A stretch of 64,000 nt of DNA from Runella zeae DSM 19591 (GCF_000423565.1 NZ_KE384040.1:135668-199667), one strand, 5' to 3'; positions 35,409 to 45,045 are shown, counted from the stretch's first letter. Made by a program: numbers and translations. The notes: generated by a model not told the origin, from the letters alone.

Positions 35409-37682
35409 ATGAAGCACATTTCGATGATGAATATTTTAAAAAAAATGGGTTTGTGGTTAACTTTTTGGGCAGGCTTGTCGTCAGTTCAAGCCCAAGAGTT
35501 AGCCGTATTGGATATGACAAAGGTTGAAAAAACAACCCCAACGGCGTTGCCAATGCAAGGCATAAATCCTTCAGGAAATACGTTGGCGGTTAACAATCAG
35601 TACTTTGTCAAAAATGGCGAGCCGTGGTATCCACTGATGGGTGAAATTCACTACAATCGGGTCAATCCCCAAGATTGGGAGTCGGCACTTTTGAAAATGA
35701 AAAGTGGCGGTTTGGGCATTGTGGCGACTTATATTTTCTGGAATGAACATGAAACCCAAAAGGGTAAATGGGATTGGGAAAAAGGGCGTAACCTGCGGCG
35801 GTTTGTGGAACTGTGTAGTAAACATGGTCTTTACGTTTGGCTGCGAATTGGCCCGTGGTCTCACGGGGAACAACTGCACGGCGGGCACCCCGATTGGATA
35901 AATTCAATGAAAGGTAAGCGCTCTAATGACCCAACTTATTTAGCGGAGGCTTCTCGGTTTTTTCAACAAATTGGGGAACAAACAAGCGGTCTTTACTTCA
36001 AAAATGGCGGCCCTATCATTGGAGTACAGCTTGAAAATGAATATGCTTCTGGACAGGCGGAGCACATCTCCACCTTGAAGAAAATGGCGCTTTCCAGCAA
36101 AATTGAGCCTGTTTATTGGTCAGTGACGGCCAATACGGTTTTTGATGACACCAAAGTAGAGGTGATTCCGCTCCAAGGTGGCTATCCCTACCGTGGCTGG
36201 GAAAAAGGCGGGGGAAAAGCCACGAAAGATTTTCTCTATGGCAACGACCAATGGATTATGACCGACGCCCTCGGTAAAGTGTATTACGATACCAAGCGTT
36301 TTCCAAAAGGCATGTGCGAACAAGGCTGCGGGAGTCAGGTGACGTACGCCAACCGTTTTGTGGTAGAACCCTACATCGTGGAAGCACACCTCCAAAACCA
36401 AATCGGTCGAGGGATGAACATGATGGGGTATTATATGTTTCATGGTGGTACTCAATCGCCAGGATTGAAAGAACCAGGTTGCCCCGAAAATTACGATTTC
36501 CAAGCGCCTATCAGCGAATTTGGCTATTTGCGGCCTTCCTATAAATACTTAAAGATTTTGCACCATTTTGCCAATGATTTCGGCAAAGAATTGGTGCAAA
36601 TGAAGGTCGTAGAGGCCCCAAATCCCCTGCACGATGAATTGAATACGGAGCAAGTGAGGTACATTGGAAGGGTCAAAAACAATCAGGGATTTGTATTCTT
36701 CTGTAATGCCCAAGTGCGGGTTCCGATGCCCGATAAACAAGTGGCTTTGCAGGTAAAACTCTCTCATGAGACCATTAACTTTCCGAAGTTTACGCTGAAA
36801 GGACAAACATCCCCGATTTTGCCCTTTAACCTCAATCTTAACGGTATTTTGGTAAAATATGCCCTTGCGCAACCTTTCGCCAAGGTCGAAAACGAGGGGA
36901 ATTTGATGGTATTTTTTCAAAAACTCAAAGGCGTTGAGCCGCAAGTTGCACTAGATAGAACTACCATAAAAGAGATGAAGTCGGCTGGGTGGTCATTTCG
37001 TAAAGAAGGTGATTTGGATGTTGTGTCTTCTCCCAAAGCAAGTGTCATTGAACTTAAAAATGGGGAAGGAAAGCGGGTTACGTTGGTGTTTTTGACGCGT
37101 ACCGAAGCTGAAAATGCGTGGCGTGTAAACCTAAATGGAAAGCAAGCATTGGTGCTTTCAGAAGCTGATATGGTAGTGAAAAATAATGAAATAGCGTTGT
37201 TGCAGTTGAAGCTACCCACCTTCGTTTTTAAGATTTATCCTGCGAATACATTAGCGCTCGAAACACTTAAGAAGAAGACTGAATCGACAGTGTGGGACAA
37301 TTATACCGTAGGTGTTCCCCAAAAGCAACCAGCATTAAGCATAAAAAAATTGGCAACAAATAACATCGAAATCGGTAGTGCGGAAGCCTTTCCTGCTTAT
37401 ATCAATGATGTGTTTGTGAAGGTAGATTATCGAGGCGGGCAAGCCGAAATGTGGCAAGGCGAAAAGCTTAAAACTGACCACCTTTTCAATGGAACTCCGT
37501 GGTTGTTGGGCTTAAAAAATTACCTTCCATACGGGCCGCTGAGTGTGCGTTTAGCAGATTGGAATAATAATATAACAGGCATTTCGGTGGAGTTAGCCAA
37601 TAATATCAAGAAAACAGGGCCTTCTTTCAACGCCATAGAAGTAATGCCTCAGTACAAGACATCGGTTAGAATAAAACCCTAA
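35409..37682 (+). CDS. GH35 family beta-galactosidase
   Basis: A 757-residue secreted enzyme. The signal segment is MGLWLTFWAGLSSVQAQ; MMNILKK a few codons in is an alternative start. The GH35 (beta/alpha)8 barrel includes GEIHYNRVNPQDWESALLKM, YIFWNEHE, YVWLRIGPW and GVQLENEYAS, whose second Glu (about residue 211) is the expected acid/base. The nucleophile position is in MCEQGCGSQ (Glu about 304) instead of the usual EFWxGW-type motif, so it is a divergent subfamily. GH35 enzymes release terminal beta-galactose with retention. It starts 3 bp after the DUF6067 gene. Confidence 0.9.
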   Translation: MKHISMMNILKKMGLWLTFWAGLSSVQAQELAVLDMTKVEKTTPTALPMQGINPSGNTLAVNNQYFVKNGEPWYPLMGEIHYNRVNPQDWESALLKMKSGGLGIVATYIFWNEHETQKGKWDWEKGRNLRRFVELCSKHGLYVWLRIGPWSHGEQLHGGHPDWINSMKGKRSNDPTYLAEASRFFQQIGEQTSGLYFKNGGPIIGVQLENEYASGQAEHISTLKKMALSSKIEPVYWSVTANTVFDDTKVEVIPLQGGYPYRGWEKGGGKATKDFLYGNDQWIMTDALGKVYYDTKRFPKGMCEQGCGSQVTYANRFVVEPYIVEAHLQNQIGRGMNMMGYYMFHGGTQSPGLKEPGCPENYDFQAPISEFGYLRPSYKYLKILHHFANDFGKELVQMKVVEAPNPLHDELNTEQVRYIGRVKNNQGFVFFCNAQVRVPMPDKQVALQVKLSHETINFPKFTLKGQTSPILPFNLNLNGILVKYALAQPFAKVENEGNLMVFFQKLKGVEPQVALDRTTIKEMKSAGWSFRKEGDLDVVSSPKASVIELKNGEGKRVTLVFLTRTEAENAWRVNLNGKQALVLSEADMVVKNNEIALLQLKLPTFVFKIYPANTLALETLKKKTESTVWDNYTVGVPQKQPALSIKKLATNNIEIGSAEAFPAYINDVFVKVDYRGGQAEMWQGEKLKTDHLFNGTPWLLGLKNYLPYGPLSVRLADWNNNITGISVELANNIKKTGPSFNAIEVMPQYKTSVRIKP

Positions 37683-37694
37683 ATATCGCTTTTT

Positions 37695-40076
37695 ATGTTA
37701 AAAGTACTTATTAAAATCGGTTTATGTCTCGCAGTCGTTGGGACAGTTTATGGCCAAAAACAACCTTTGAAGCTTTGGTACAAGCAACCCGCTTCTGCCA
37801 CCACACCCGACAGCAAAGAAGGCTGGAAAGATGACCAAGAATGGCTCAAAGCTTTGCCGATTGGGAACGGAAACATCGGCGCAATGGTGTTTGGAGATGT
37901 CAACAAAGAGCGCGTTCAGCTCAACGAAAAAACGCTCTGGAGCGGTAGCCCATTTGACAACGATAATCCTGAAGCACCCAAGTATTTGGATGAAATCCGC
38001 AACTTACTTTTTGAAGGAAAATTTAAAGAAGCAACGGCGTTGACCAACAAAACCCAAATTTGTAATGGCAAGGGTTCGGGGCAGGGAAACGGAGCGAATG
38101 TGCCTTTTGGCTGCTTTCAAACCTTGGGCGATTTGTGGTTGGATTTTGGGAAACAGGGTGATTATCAGTCGTATTACCGAGATTTGAACTTAAACGAGGC
38201 CGTTGCCAATGTCAGCTATACCCAAGACGGCGTGACTTACAAACGCGAGTATTTTGTTAGTGGGCCTTTGAATGCGCTGGTGGTTCGCCTGACGGCCAAC
38301 AAAGCGGGCGCTATTAGTTTTACTGCTTCCCTCAATCGTCCTGAGCGGTTTACAACCGAAGCAGCCGACGGCGAATTACGGATGTTTGGCGCGTTGCACA
38401 ACGGCCAAGGCGCAGACGGAATGCAGTATATGACGCGGCTCAAAGCCAAGTTAAACGGAGGAACGCAGTCGTTTTTGGATAACAAATTGGTGGTTAAAAA
38501 TGCCAACGAAGTGATTTTATACCTCACGGCTTCAACCGATTACCTGCCCAATTATCCCATTTACAAAGGGCGAGATTACCAAGGGATTACGGCGGCCAAT
38601 TTGAAAAAGGCGTTTGCGCAGCCTTACGTTCAAACCAAAAAAGAGCATCTTGCCGACTACCAAAAGTACTTCAATCGGGTAGCGTTGACGTTGAGCGAAA
38701 CGGCCGATAATGTTCCAACAGATGAGCGACTTTTGGGTCTTAAAACCACCGAAAATGACAATCATTTGTCGCAACTGTATTTCCAATTTGGTCGCTATTT
38801 GTTGATTTCATCAACCCGCGAAAATACCCTCCCTGCCAACCTTCAAGGGATTTGGGCCAACAAAATCCAGACACCTTGGAATGGCGATTACCACACCAAT
38901 ATCAACATTCAGATGAATTATTGGCCTGCGGAAGTTACCAATCTTAGCGAGTTGCATTTGTCGATGACGCAGTTCATCAAGGACATCGAAAAACCCGCCA
39001 CCAAATCGGCTTCTGTCCAGTTTGGGTTACCAGGCTGGAGTGTAAATCCGATTGTGAACGTCTGGGGTTTTACCTCGCCTGGCGAGCACCCTTCGTGGGG
39101 ATTGACGTCGGGGGCGAGTGGCTGGATTTGCCAGCATTTGTGGGAGCATTATGCGTTTACGAGGGATAAAAACTATTTGCAGTCGGTGTATAGCACGTTG
39201 AAAAACGCCGCTCGTTTTTACAAAGCTTGGTTGGTCGTTGACCGTGAGTCGGGGCTGCTGGTGTCGGGGCCTGCGTCTTCGCCCGAAAACGCTTTTGTTG
39301 CCCCCGATGGTAGCCGAGGCTCTATCAGTATGGGCCCCGCGCACGACCAAGAAATTATTGACGAGCTTTTTGGAAACGTCATCAGTGCCGCTGAGATTCT
39401 TAACGACAAAGATGCTTTTATAGAAGAGTTGAAAGCCGCCCGCAAAAAGCTACAGCCCGTAAAAATTGGTTCTGACGGGCGCGTGATGGAGTGGGCTAAA
39501 GAGTACAAAGAAGTGGAGCTAGGACACCGTCACATGTCACATTTGTACGCGCTTTATCCTGGCAATGCGTTTAATTACACTCAAACGCCACAATTGGTAG
39601 AAGCGGCCAAAAAATCGCTGGAATATCGCTTAGCCAACGGAGGCGGAGCGAGCCAAACGGGTTGGAGTGCGGCTTGGGTAACCAATTTTTGGGCAAGGCT
39701 AAGAAACGGTGATGAAGGATTGAAAAACTTCAATATTATTTTGAAACAAAAATCAGCGCCCAATTTCTTTAATCTTCACCCACCTTTTCAAATAGACGGA
39801 AATTTTGGCGCAACGGCAGGTTTGGCCGAAATGCTCGTTCAAAGCCACGACGGAAACATCGAACTTTTGCCCGCCTTACCCTCGGCTTGGAAAGACGGCG
39901 AGGTTAAAGGACTTTGTGCCAGAGGCGGTTATGTGGTGGATATAAAATGGAAAAACGGGCAGTTGACCCACGCGCAAGTATCATCGAAACTAGGCGGTAC
40001 GGTCAGCGTAAAATACGGCAAAAACACCAAAACAATCACGGTGCAAAAAGGAAAGCCAACAACCATTCCCCTTTAG
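37695..40076 (+). CDS. GH95 family alpha-L-fucosidase (or alpha-L-galactosidase)
   Basis: A 793-residue enzyme with signal peptide [20 protein letters not shown]. The N-terminal beta domain has the family start ([32 protein letters not shown]). The (alpha/alpha)6 catalytic domain contains [16 protein letters not shown], whose Asn residues activate the base, and [19 protein letters not shown] with the catalytic-region Asp. GH95 members cleave alpha-1,2-fucose with inversion; some act on L-galactose, and the two cannot be separated by eye. It is the last PUL gene, 12 bp after GH35, and is followed by palindromic repeats. Confidence 0.93.
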   Translation: MLKVLIKIGLCLAVVGTVYGQKQPLKLWYKQPASATTPDSKEGWKDDQEWLKALPIGNGNIGAMVFGDVNKERVQLNEKTLWSGSPFDNDNPEAPKYLDEIRNLLFEGKFKEATALTNKTQICNGKGSGQGNGANVPFGCFQTLGDLWLDFGKQGDYQSYYRDLNLNEAVANVSYTQDGVTYKREYFVSGPLNALVVRLTANKAGAISFTASLNRPERFTTEAADGELRMFGALHNGQGADGMQYMTRLKAKLNGGTQSFLDNKLVVKNANEVILYLTASTDYLPNYPIYKGRDYQGITAANLKKAFAQPYVQTKKEHLADYQKYFNRVALTLSETADNVPTDERLLGLKTTENDNHLSQLYFQFGRYLLISSTRENTLPANLQGIWANKIQTPWNGDYHTNINIQMNYWPAEVTNLSELHLSMTQFIKDIEKPATKSASVQFGLPGWSVNPIVNVWGFTSPGEHPSWGLTSGASGWICQHLWEHYAFTRDKNYLQSVYSTLKNAARFYKAWLVVDRESGLLVSGPASSPENAFVAPDGSRGSISMGPAHDQEIIDELFGNVISAAEILNDKDAFIEELKAARKKLQPVKIGSDGRVMEWAKEYKEVELGHRHMSHLYALYPGNAFNYTQTPQLVEAAKKSLEYRLANGGGASQTGWSAAWVTNFWARLRNGDEGLKNFNIILKQKSAPNFFNLHPPFQIDGNFGATAGLAEMLVQSHDGNIELLPALPSAWKDGEVKGLCARGGYVVDIKWKNGQLTHAQVSSKLGGTVSVKYGKNTKTITVQKGKPTTIPL

Positions 40077-40091
40077 ACTTGCTATGACTAT

Positions 40092-40181
40092 TATAAACTT
40101 GGCAAGTCTTTGATTTGTAGGTGGTTTGACTTGCCAAGTTTTGGATGCGGAAGAGTATAAACTTGGTAAGTCTTTGGTTTG
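40092..40181. repeat. Duplicated CCAAG/CTTGG palindrome after the PUL
   Basis: A perfect 14-bp inverted repeat (AAACTTGGCAAGTC 40095-40108, complement 40128-40141) is followed by a second copy of the left half. The 26-bp blocks starting at 40092 and 40156 differ at two positions. It lies directly after the last PUL gene and may also act as a terminator. Confidence 0.75.
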
Positions 40182-40297
40182 AAATTTAAGGATTAGATAA
40201 ATTAGGTGACAGATGAATGTATCAAGACAGACTGCCTCCTTGAAGCTGCCTGATTTTGTGTTGAAGGTTAGAAGTCAGTTAGACTCTACCAACCTGT

Positions 40298-40612
40298 TCA
40301 TTGCTTTCTGTAAAGTGGACGAAGGATTTTAGCATCAATATAAAATGTGCCAAAAGGAATAAAGCAACCAACCAATATCTTCCAAGTAATTTCTTTGAAT
40401 TTCCATTGTTGCTCAATGCCCACTTGGAATGTATTGAAAACAAAAAGCAAAAACAAAGCACCGTGTATAGGGCCAAGGATTTTGACCATCACTGGGAAAT
40501 GAGCAAAATACTTGAGAGGAACAGCGACAAATACCAATATGAGGAGAGAAACGCCTTCTAAGAAAGCCAAAAGTCGTAATCGACCAATAGGAGTTTTGAA
40601 ATAAGTCAACAT
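40298..40612 (-). CDS. DUF3817 family small membrane protein
   Basis: A 104-residue protein with three predicted membrane helices (LLAFLEGVSLLILVFVAVPL, ILGPIHGALFLLFVFNTF, WKILVGCFIPFGTFYID). The spacing FLEGVS ... HGALFLLF ... FGTFYIDAKIL is characteristic of DUF3817, often annotated as YdzA-like. No function is known. It lies 2 bp downstream of another membrane protein on the same strand, so the two are almost certainly co-transcribed. Confidence 0.9.
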   Translation of the reverse strand: MLTYFKTPIGRLRLLAFLEGVSLLILVFVAVPLKYFAHFPVMVKILGPIHGALFLLFVFNTFQVGIEQQWKFKEITWKILVGCFIPFGTFYIDAKILRPLYRKQ

Positions 40613-40614
40613 GA

Positions 40615-41079
40615 TTAGAAAGATCTAAAATAGGGTCGGTGGGCAAGGGGAGAAAAGGGCCAAGGTATGGCGATAAAAATGATGAAAAGCGTAATGCTAA
40701 ACCACATAAGTATGGTTTGATACTTTTCTTTGTCGGTCGGTTTTCTCTTTGCCAAGGCCGACCCAATGGTGACGCATATCACCGCCCCAATCATGAGTAA
40801 GGAATGAATCAGGCTAAAAAAAGTGAGCTCCCAATACTGAATCCCTTTTGTCGAATTGCTCCAAAATGATTGGATAATAGGACTTTGGCTATAAAGAATA
40901 AGTCCTATGGTCAATTGTAAATGAGCGATAGTGGCAGTCCAATGCCGCAGCGAATTATCGGTTTTGGAAAAAGGGAGAGCGTGTGAGTAGCCACTCCACG
41001 CTCGATAGATAGAAGCAAGCAGCGCAAGCAAGACCAACCATCTGAATACCGAATGTAAAGTAAGTAAAATAAGGTACAT
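40615..41079 (-). CDS. Four-helix membrane protein, cytochrome b561-like
   Basis: A 154-residue protein with four membrane helices, starting LLTLHSVFRWLVLLALLASIYRAW. His residues near helix ends (LHSVFRW, TIAHLQLTIGLIL, SLIHSLLM) resemble heme-binding positions of small b-type cytochromes, but heme binding is only a suggestion. It is followed by DUF3817 with a 2-bp gap, and an AraC regulator gene ends about 70 bp upstream on the same strand. It is likely a small inner-membrane redox or accessory protein. Confidence 0.7.
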   Translation of the reverse strand: MYLILLTLHSVFRWLVLLALLASIYRAWSGYSHALPFSKTDNSLRHWTATIAHLQLTIGLILYSQSPIIQSFWSNSTKGIQYWELTFFSLIHSLLMIGAVICVTIGSALAKRKPTDKEKYQTILMWFSITLFIIFIAIPWPFSPLAHRPYFRSF

Positions 41080-41150
41080 TTCTTTGCTTTTAAAATTTAG
41101 GCAAAGGTCGTCTGAAATGGTTGTGAAGAGTAGGACAGATACACCTAAAA

Positions 41151-42062
41151 TCAGGATTTTTCAATCATTTTTCGATATTGCATAGGTGTCAATTTTTCGT
41201 ATTTTTTAAATAATCGACTAAAATAAGAAGCATCATACATTCCTAGTTGAGCCGCAATATCGCTAATAGAATGGCTGGTTTGGAAAAGCAACACTTTGGC
41301 TTCTGTCACCAAAGTCTCATCAATCCACCGAGAAGGAGATTTTTGGGTAATTTGTTTTATAATTTTATTGAGGTGATTAGGACTTACATTGAGCATAGAG
41401 GCATAGTCCGTCACCTGATGTTTGGTATGAATGTATTGGTAAAGTAATTCTTTGAAATGATTAACCAAAGCTACTGCCTTTTTATTTTCACTGTTGGAGA
41501 GCGGTTGATAAGTCGTATTTAGATCGCAAAGAGCAGCGATTAAATAAGATTGAATTATGTTGGGGTTTTTCAATCCATTTTGTGCATATTCGTCATGGAT
41601 TCTTTCAAAGGTTTGACGTAGATAATTGGCAACGGGGGGAGTAGGCCGGATAATAGGATTACCCCAAATCGTCAAAAATTCAAACTCTTTAATAAGGTCG
41701 CTGCTTCCTATTTTGCCCGTTAGAAAACTGTCGTCGAAACTACACAAAAAACCTTCGTTTACCTCGTATTGGTCATAACTAAACACCTGTCCCGCTGCTA
41801 CTATCAAGCATTCATTTTTATGTATTTGGACGGGATAAGCCCCAATTCGCATGGTAGCTACGCCACTTGTCAGATAAATCAAGATATGAGTATGACCACG
41901 AGTGGGAGGCACGGGAAGTTTAGATATTTTGATGAGATCTTGTACGTTAACCATGAAAAAACGCCCATAATCTTGTTTGATTATTTCTTTAAGTTTAGGG
42001 TCCGGCTTCATAAAAGACCCTATAAACTCATCTGTATTGAAAGTCTTAATATCCTTCGTCAC
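41151..42062 (-). CDS. AraC family transcriptional regulator
   Basis: A 303-residue regulator. An N-terminal cupin-like sensing domain (about 55-150: HTHILIYLTSGVATMRIGAYPVQ) precedes a C-terminal double HTH (about 200-300: NVSPNHLNKIIKQITQKSPS, RWIDETLVTEAKVLL, SISDIAAQLGMYDASYFSRLFKKY, TPMQYRKM), the AraC/XylS signature. The inducer is unknown. It precedes the two small membrane-protein genes on the same strand by about 70 bp and may control them. The PD40 gene upstream is separated by a terminator. Confidence 0.93.
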   Translation of the reverse strand: MTKDIKTFNTDEFIGSFMKPDPKLKEIIKQDYGRFFMVNVQDLIKISKLPVPPTRGHTHILIYLTSGVATMRIGAYPVQIHKNECLIVAAGQVFSYDQYEVNEGFLCSFDDSFLTGKIGSSDLIKEFEFLTIWGNPIIRPTPPVANYLRQTFERIHDEYAQNGLKNPNIIQSYLIAALCDLNTTYQPLSNSENKKAVALVNHFKELLYQYIHTKHQVTDYASMLNVSPNHLNKIIKQITQKSPSRWIDETLVTEAKVLLFQTSHSISDIAAQLGMYDASYFSRLFKKYEKLTPMQYRKMIEKS

Positions 42063-42104
42063 GTTAATTTAGATTTTAGGAGGCCGCATTAAATCGAAAG
42101 TCAT

Positions 42105-42149
42105 CAATAAAAAAGGCATCATAGCGGATTTTGTACCGCTACGATGCCT
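42105..42149 (-). terminator. Rho-independent terminator for the minus strand
   Basis: A 14-bp stem with one mismatch (AGGCATCATAGCGG 42114-42127 with 42136-42149) is followed on the minus strand by TTTTTTATT. It lies about 125 bp downstream of the PD40 gene stop and upstream of the AraC gene. Confidence 0.8.
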
Positions 42150-42275
42150 CTGGTGCAAATCACTATATTGTTGTTTGTGTTGATAATCAGTGATTTAGTG
42201 TATTGGTTGCTTTGACTTATTGATTTGCAATGGCTAATTGCCAAATTGATTTATCCAAGCTAAAGGTACCAATAG

Positions 42276-43148
42276 TTAAGGTAAGTATTTCCGAATATCA
42301 AAATCTACCGAATATATATCTTCTTTAAGTTTATTGGGTTGTTTCTGTTGCCTAGAGAAGTACAGTTTTTTTTCTTTTTGATGAACAAAAGGACAAAATT
42401 CTGCCATGCTAGAATTGATAGGTTGACCCAAGTTTTGGGGAGTTGTCCACTTACCTTCTTTTTTTATACTAATAAACAAATCTACTTCTCCATAACCTGT
42501 AGAGTCGGATGAAAAATAAATAAGGTAATCTTCATCTGGACTCACAAACGGATTGGATTCTCTGGCGGCGGTATTTATGGGCAAACCTACATTTTTGGGA
42601 GTTTGATAGGCACCGTTTTTATATTCTGATACGTAGATGTCTGATTTGCCTATTTTATCTTCGTTTTCTTTCATGAAGTAGATATTCTTGTTTTTGGCCA
42701 TTGAAGCATACGACTCAGATTCTTCGCTGTTGATAACGTTGCCAAGATGATATGGTTCGCTCCAACCTTTTTTAAGTCTTGTCACCGCCCAAATATCAAA
42801 ATCTGTTCTTTGGGCAGCACGACCTGTGGTGCGGGTAGATTGAAAGAGTACTGTTTTGCCATCAGGACTAAACATTGGGTCAATGTCTTTCCATTGGCCT
42901 TGGGCGGTCGAAAAGGATGCTACCGTTGGGGATGACCATTGTCCTTTGATTTTGTGCGATTCCATGATTTTTAGTGTGTCACGTTTGCCATTGGAACTCA
43001 CCCAAAGGGCTATTTGTGAATCAGGCGAAATCGTGAGTCCAAAAACACCACCGTTTGAGATGCGTTCTGGTTCAAACAAAGTAGGCTCGCTTTGAGCTTG
43101 ACCATAGAAAGATGCCAACAAAGTGACTAAAAACAGGAAGTATTTCAT
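42276..43148 (-). CDS. Secreted PD40/TolB-like beta-propeller protein
   Basis: A 290-residue protein with signal peptide MKYFLFLVTLLASFYGQAQ. The mature part is built of PD40 propeller blades: LTISPDSQIALWVSS, DPMFSPDGKTVLFQSTRT, YASMAKNKNIYFMKEN, NPFVSPDEDYLIYFSSDS, CPFVHQKEKKLYFSRQ. Such propellers bind peptides or glycans or serve as scaffolds; no enzyme motif is visible. It stands alone, with a perfect 18-bp palindrome about 30 bp upstream of the start and a terminator downstream. Confidence 0.85.
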   Translation of the reverse strand: MKYFLFLVTLLASFYGQAQSEPTLFEPERISNGGVFGLTISPDSQIALWVSSNGKRDTLKIMESHKIKGQWSSPTVASFSTAQGQWKDIDPMFSPDGKTVLFQSTRTTGRAAQRTDFDIWAVTRLKKGWSEPYHLGNVINSEESESYASMAKNKNIYFMKENEDKIGKSDIYVSEYKNGAYQTPKNVGLPINTAARESNPFVSPDEDYLIYFSSDSTGYGEVDLFISIKKEGKWTTPQNLGQPINSSMAEFCPFVHQKEKKLYFSRQQKQPNKLKEDIYSVDFDIRKYLP

Positions 43149-43180
43149 GAAAATTGGTTTTAAATGGCTGTTGTTACAAA

Positions 43181-43198
43181 GTAGAGCCTAGGCTCTAC
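43181..43198. promoter_or_regulatory. Perfect 18-bp palindrome upstream of the PD40 gene
   Basis: GTAGAGCCTAGGCTCTAC is self-complementary over all 18 bases. It lies 33 bp upstream of the PD40 start and 55 bp downstream of the DUF4256 stop. It may be an operator or a short terminator (7-bp stem, CTAG loop) without a good T tract. Confidence 0.5.
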
Positions 43199-43252
43199 CT
43201 TCCCTATAACACTACCACTTTACCAATAAGTTTCACATTTTTTCTTAGTTTC

Positions 43253-43813
43253 TCATACCCGCAATGCTCCTCTAAATCCTCTAGCGCTATAGTAAGATTG
43301 GACGCCATTGTGATAAACAAAAACCCGTCCAAATCGAAAATCTCCAAAAATAGCTCCGCCGAGTTTTCTCATATCGGGTGGAGTGAGCAGCCAACTTGAG
43401 GTTTTGGTATCAAATTTACCTAAGCTTTGCAATACTCGATATTGGTCTTCTGTCAAAAGCTCAATGCCCATATCCGTGGCCATGTCGATAGCACTATCGG
43501 CAGGTTTGTATTCTTTTCTTGCTTCCAGTGCTTCACGGTCGTAGCAGAGGCTGCGACGACCTTTGGGACTTTCGGCTGAGCAATCAAAAAAAATGTATTC
43601 GTCGGTATGAGCATCATAGCCTACTACATCGGGCTCGCCTTCAGTTTCTTCCATTTCGTTGAGCGACCAGAGTTTTTCTGGATTCGCTTCTAGTTTGACT
43701 CGTATTTTGTCCCATTCGATGCCTTGATGACGATTCATGTTTTTCTCAAAACGAGTTTTCAAGATACCAAATAGCTCTTCGCGCCGTTCTTGGGGTAAGT
43801 TTTTGTTGTTCAT
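43253..43813 (-). CDS. DUF4256 domain-containing protein
   Basis: A 186-residue cytosolic protein matching DUF4256: ELFGILKTRFEKNMNRHQGIEW, DVVGYDAHTDEYIFFDCSAESP, RRSLCYDREAL, LTEDQYRVLQSLGKFDTKTSSWL, then RVFVYHNGVQSYYSARGFRG. No biochemical function is known to me. It is the last gene of the arsR-SRPBCC-DoxX operon, 12 bp after DoxX, so it is regulated with them. Confidence 0.9.
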   Translation of the reverse strand: MNNKNLPQERREELFGILKTRFEKNMNRHQGIEWDKIRVKLEANPEKLWSLNEMEETEGEPDVVGYDAHTDEYIFFDCSAESPKGRRSLCYDREALEARKEYKPADSAIDMATDMGIELLTEDQYRVLQSLGKFDTKTSSWLLTPPDMRKLGGAIFGDFRFGRVFVYHNGVQSYYSARGFRGALRV

Positions 43814-43825
43814 GGGAAAATGTTT

Positions 43826-44209
43826 TTATTGATTTAAGGAAATTATTTTTCTGTCAGCGGGTCTAAAATACCACGATACGACCGTCAGAATTATCAATAA
43901 TAGAGGTCCAAAACTTTCGAGAAGGGCGTCGCCTACGGCAATATGCGAAATCACCGCTCCCGACATGGCAAAGAAAAAGCCCGCATAAGTCCATTCTTTC
44001 AGAAGAGGGAATTGGGGAATAAGTACCGCCGTCACTCCCAAAATTTTCCAAATTCCAAGGATTGTCAGGAAGTAAAGCGGATAACCCAAATGCTCAAAAA
44101 GCTTGGCTTCTTCGTCTAGATGAATGAGTTGGACGATGCCGCTAGATAGCATTCCCAAGGCAAGCCACAAGGTAGCTACCCAATAGATGATTTTATTTCG
44201 CTTTGTCAT
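43826..44209 (-). CDS. DoxX family membrane protein
   Basis: A 127-residue protein with four membrane helices (YWVATLWLALGMLSSGIVQL, YFLTILGIWKILGVTAVLI, WTYAGFFFAMSGAVISHIA, FGPLLLIILTVVSWYF). The KxxG and HxxxGD-like positions (KILGV, SHIAVGD) are typical of the DoxX/DoxD superfamily. Members have been linked to redox or stress functions in membranes; the substrate is unknown. It is separated by only 6 bp from the SRPBCC gene and 12 bp from DUF4256. Confidence 0.9.
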   Translation of the reverse strand: MTKRNKIIYWVATLWLALGMLSSGIVQLIHLDEEAKLFEHLGYPLYFLTILGIWKILGVTAVLIPQFPLLKEWTYAGFFFAMSGAVISHIAVGDALLESFGPLLLIILTVVSWYFRPADRKIISLNQ

Positions 44210-44215
44210 AAGGTT

Positions 44216-44683
44216 TTATTTGACGGGATTGAGGATAGATTGTAATCGGTTGTGAGCCATATTAAGTCCTTGGGCAAAAGGCAGTTGTAACATCTGATCG
44301 CGAAGCGCCACCGACTTGTAGATTATATGCATGGTGAGTTTGCTGGTAGTAGGGGAGAGAGCTTCAAACTCCAAAAACTCAAGCTGAGGAGCAAAAGGCG
44401 TATTTTCCATTTCAAAGGTGCGGGTGATTTTTTGATTCATCACAAACTCATGAATGACGCCATTGGAACGAAATACTACATTTCCTTGCGGATTACTCGT
44501 TTCGAATTGGTAGCTGCCGTGCACTTTGCTTTCGAGTTTTAAGACCTTCGTCCCCATCCACTGTGCTACGATTTCTGGCTCCACATATGCTTTGAAAAGC
44601 AGCTCGACAGGAAGTTCAAATTCCCGCGTGATTGTCAGCTCCTGTTTGCCGTCTTCGGCCTGTATTTTTGTTTTGTGTATCAT
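44216..44683 (-). CDS. SRPBCC/AHSA1-like domain protein
   Basis: A 155-residue protein of the START-like SRPBCC fold (AHSA1 group): LTITREFELPVELLFKAYVEPEIVAQWMG near the N-terminus, then GVIHEFVMNQKITRTFEME and a C-terminal long helix. The fold has a hydrophobic ligand pocket. The ArsR-SRPBCC-DoxX arrangement is widespread and the SRPBCC protein often overlaps in regulation with the repressor, but its ligand is not known. It lies 35 bp after arsR. Confidence 0.92.
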   Translation of the reverse strand: MIHKTKIQAEDGKQELTITREFELPVELLFKAYVEPEIVAQWMGTKVLKLESKVHGSYQFETSNPQGNVVFRSNGVIHEFVMNQKITRTFEMENTPFAPQLEFLEFEALSPTTSKLTMHIIYKSVALRDQMLQLPFAQGLNMAHNRLQSILNPVK

Positions 44684-44718
44684 GGTGAAAATAAGCTAAT
44701 TGAAAAAGAGTTTGCCCT

Positions 44719-45042
44719 CTATTCTTTTGTTTTGTAGGCTTGCATAATGGCTTCGAGTTTGTTGAAACGCTCATCCCACATTTGGCGAAACGGCTCAATA
44801 AAGTCAGCGACTTCTTTCATTTTCTTGGCATTGATGTGATAGTAAATTTCGCGACCGTTTTGTTGTTGTTGGAGGAGTTCGCATTCGGTCAGGATTTGTA
44901 AGTGTTTCGACACGGTCGGGCGAGCAGTATCAAAATTGGCTGCGATAGCACCTGCTGTCATGGATTGGGTAGCCACTAGCAGAAGGATAGCCCTTCGGGT
45001 AGGGTCGGCTATGGCTTGAAAAACATCACGTCGTAGATTCAT
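44719..45042 (-). CDS. ArsR/SmtB family winged-helix repressor
   Basis: A 107-residue ArsR-type repressor: [19 protein letters not shown] at the N-terminus, the recognition-helix region [22 protein letters not shown], and a beta wing [13 protein letters not shown]. There is no CxC metal motif, so it is probably not a metal sensor; it resembles the SdpR-like autorepressors. It is the first gene of the four-gene operon, and two inverted-repeat operators flank the predicted -7 box directly upstream, which indicates autoregulation. Confidence 0.95.
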   Translation of the reverse strand: MNLRRDVFQAIADPTRRAILLLVATQSMTAGAIAANFDTARPTVSKHLQILTECELLQQQQNGREIYYHINAKKMKEVADFIEPFRQMWDERFNKLEAIMQAYKTKE

Positions 45043-45045
45043 TGT

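Noticed and set aside
40092-40181. CRISPR-like repeats
   Set aside because: Only two imperfect copies, palindromic and without regular spacers; no cas genes nearby.
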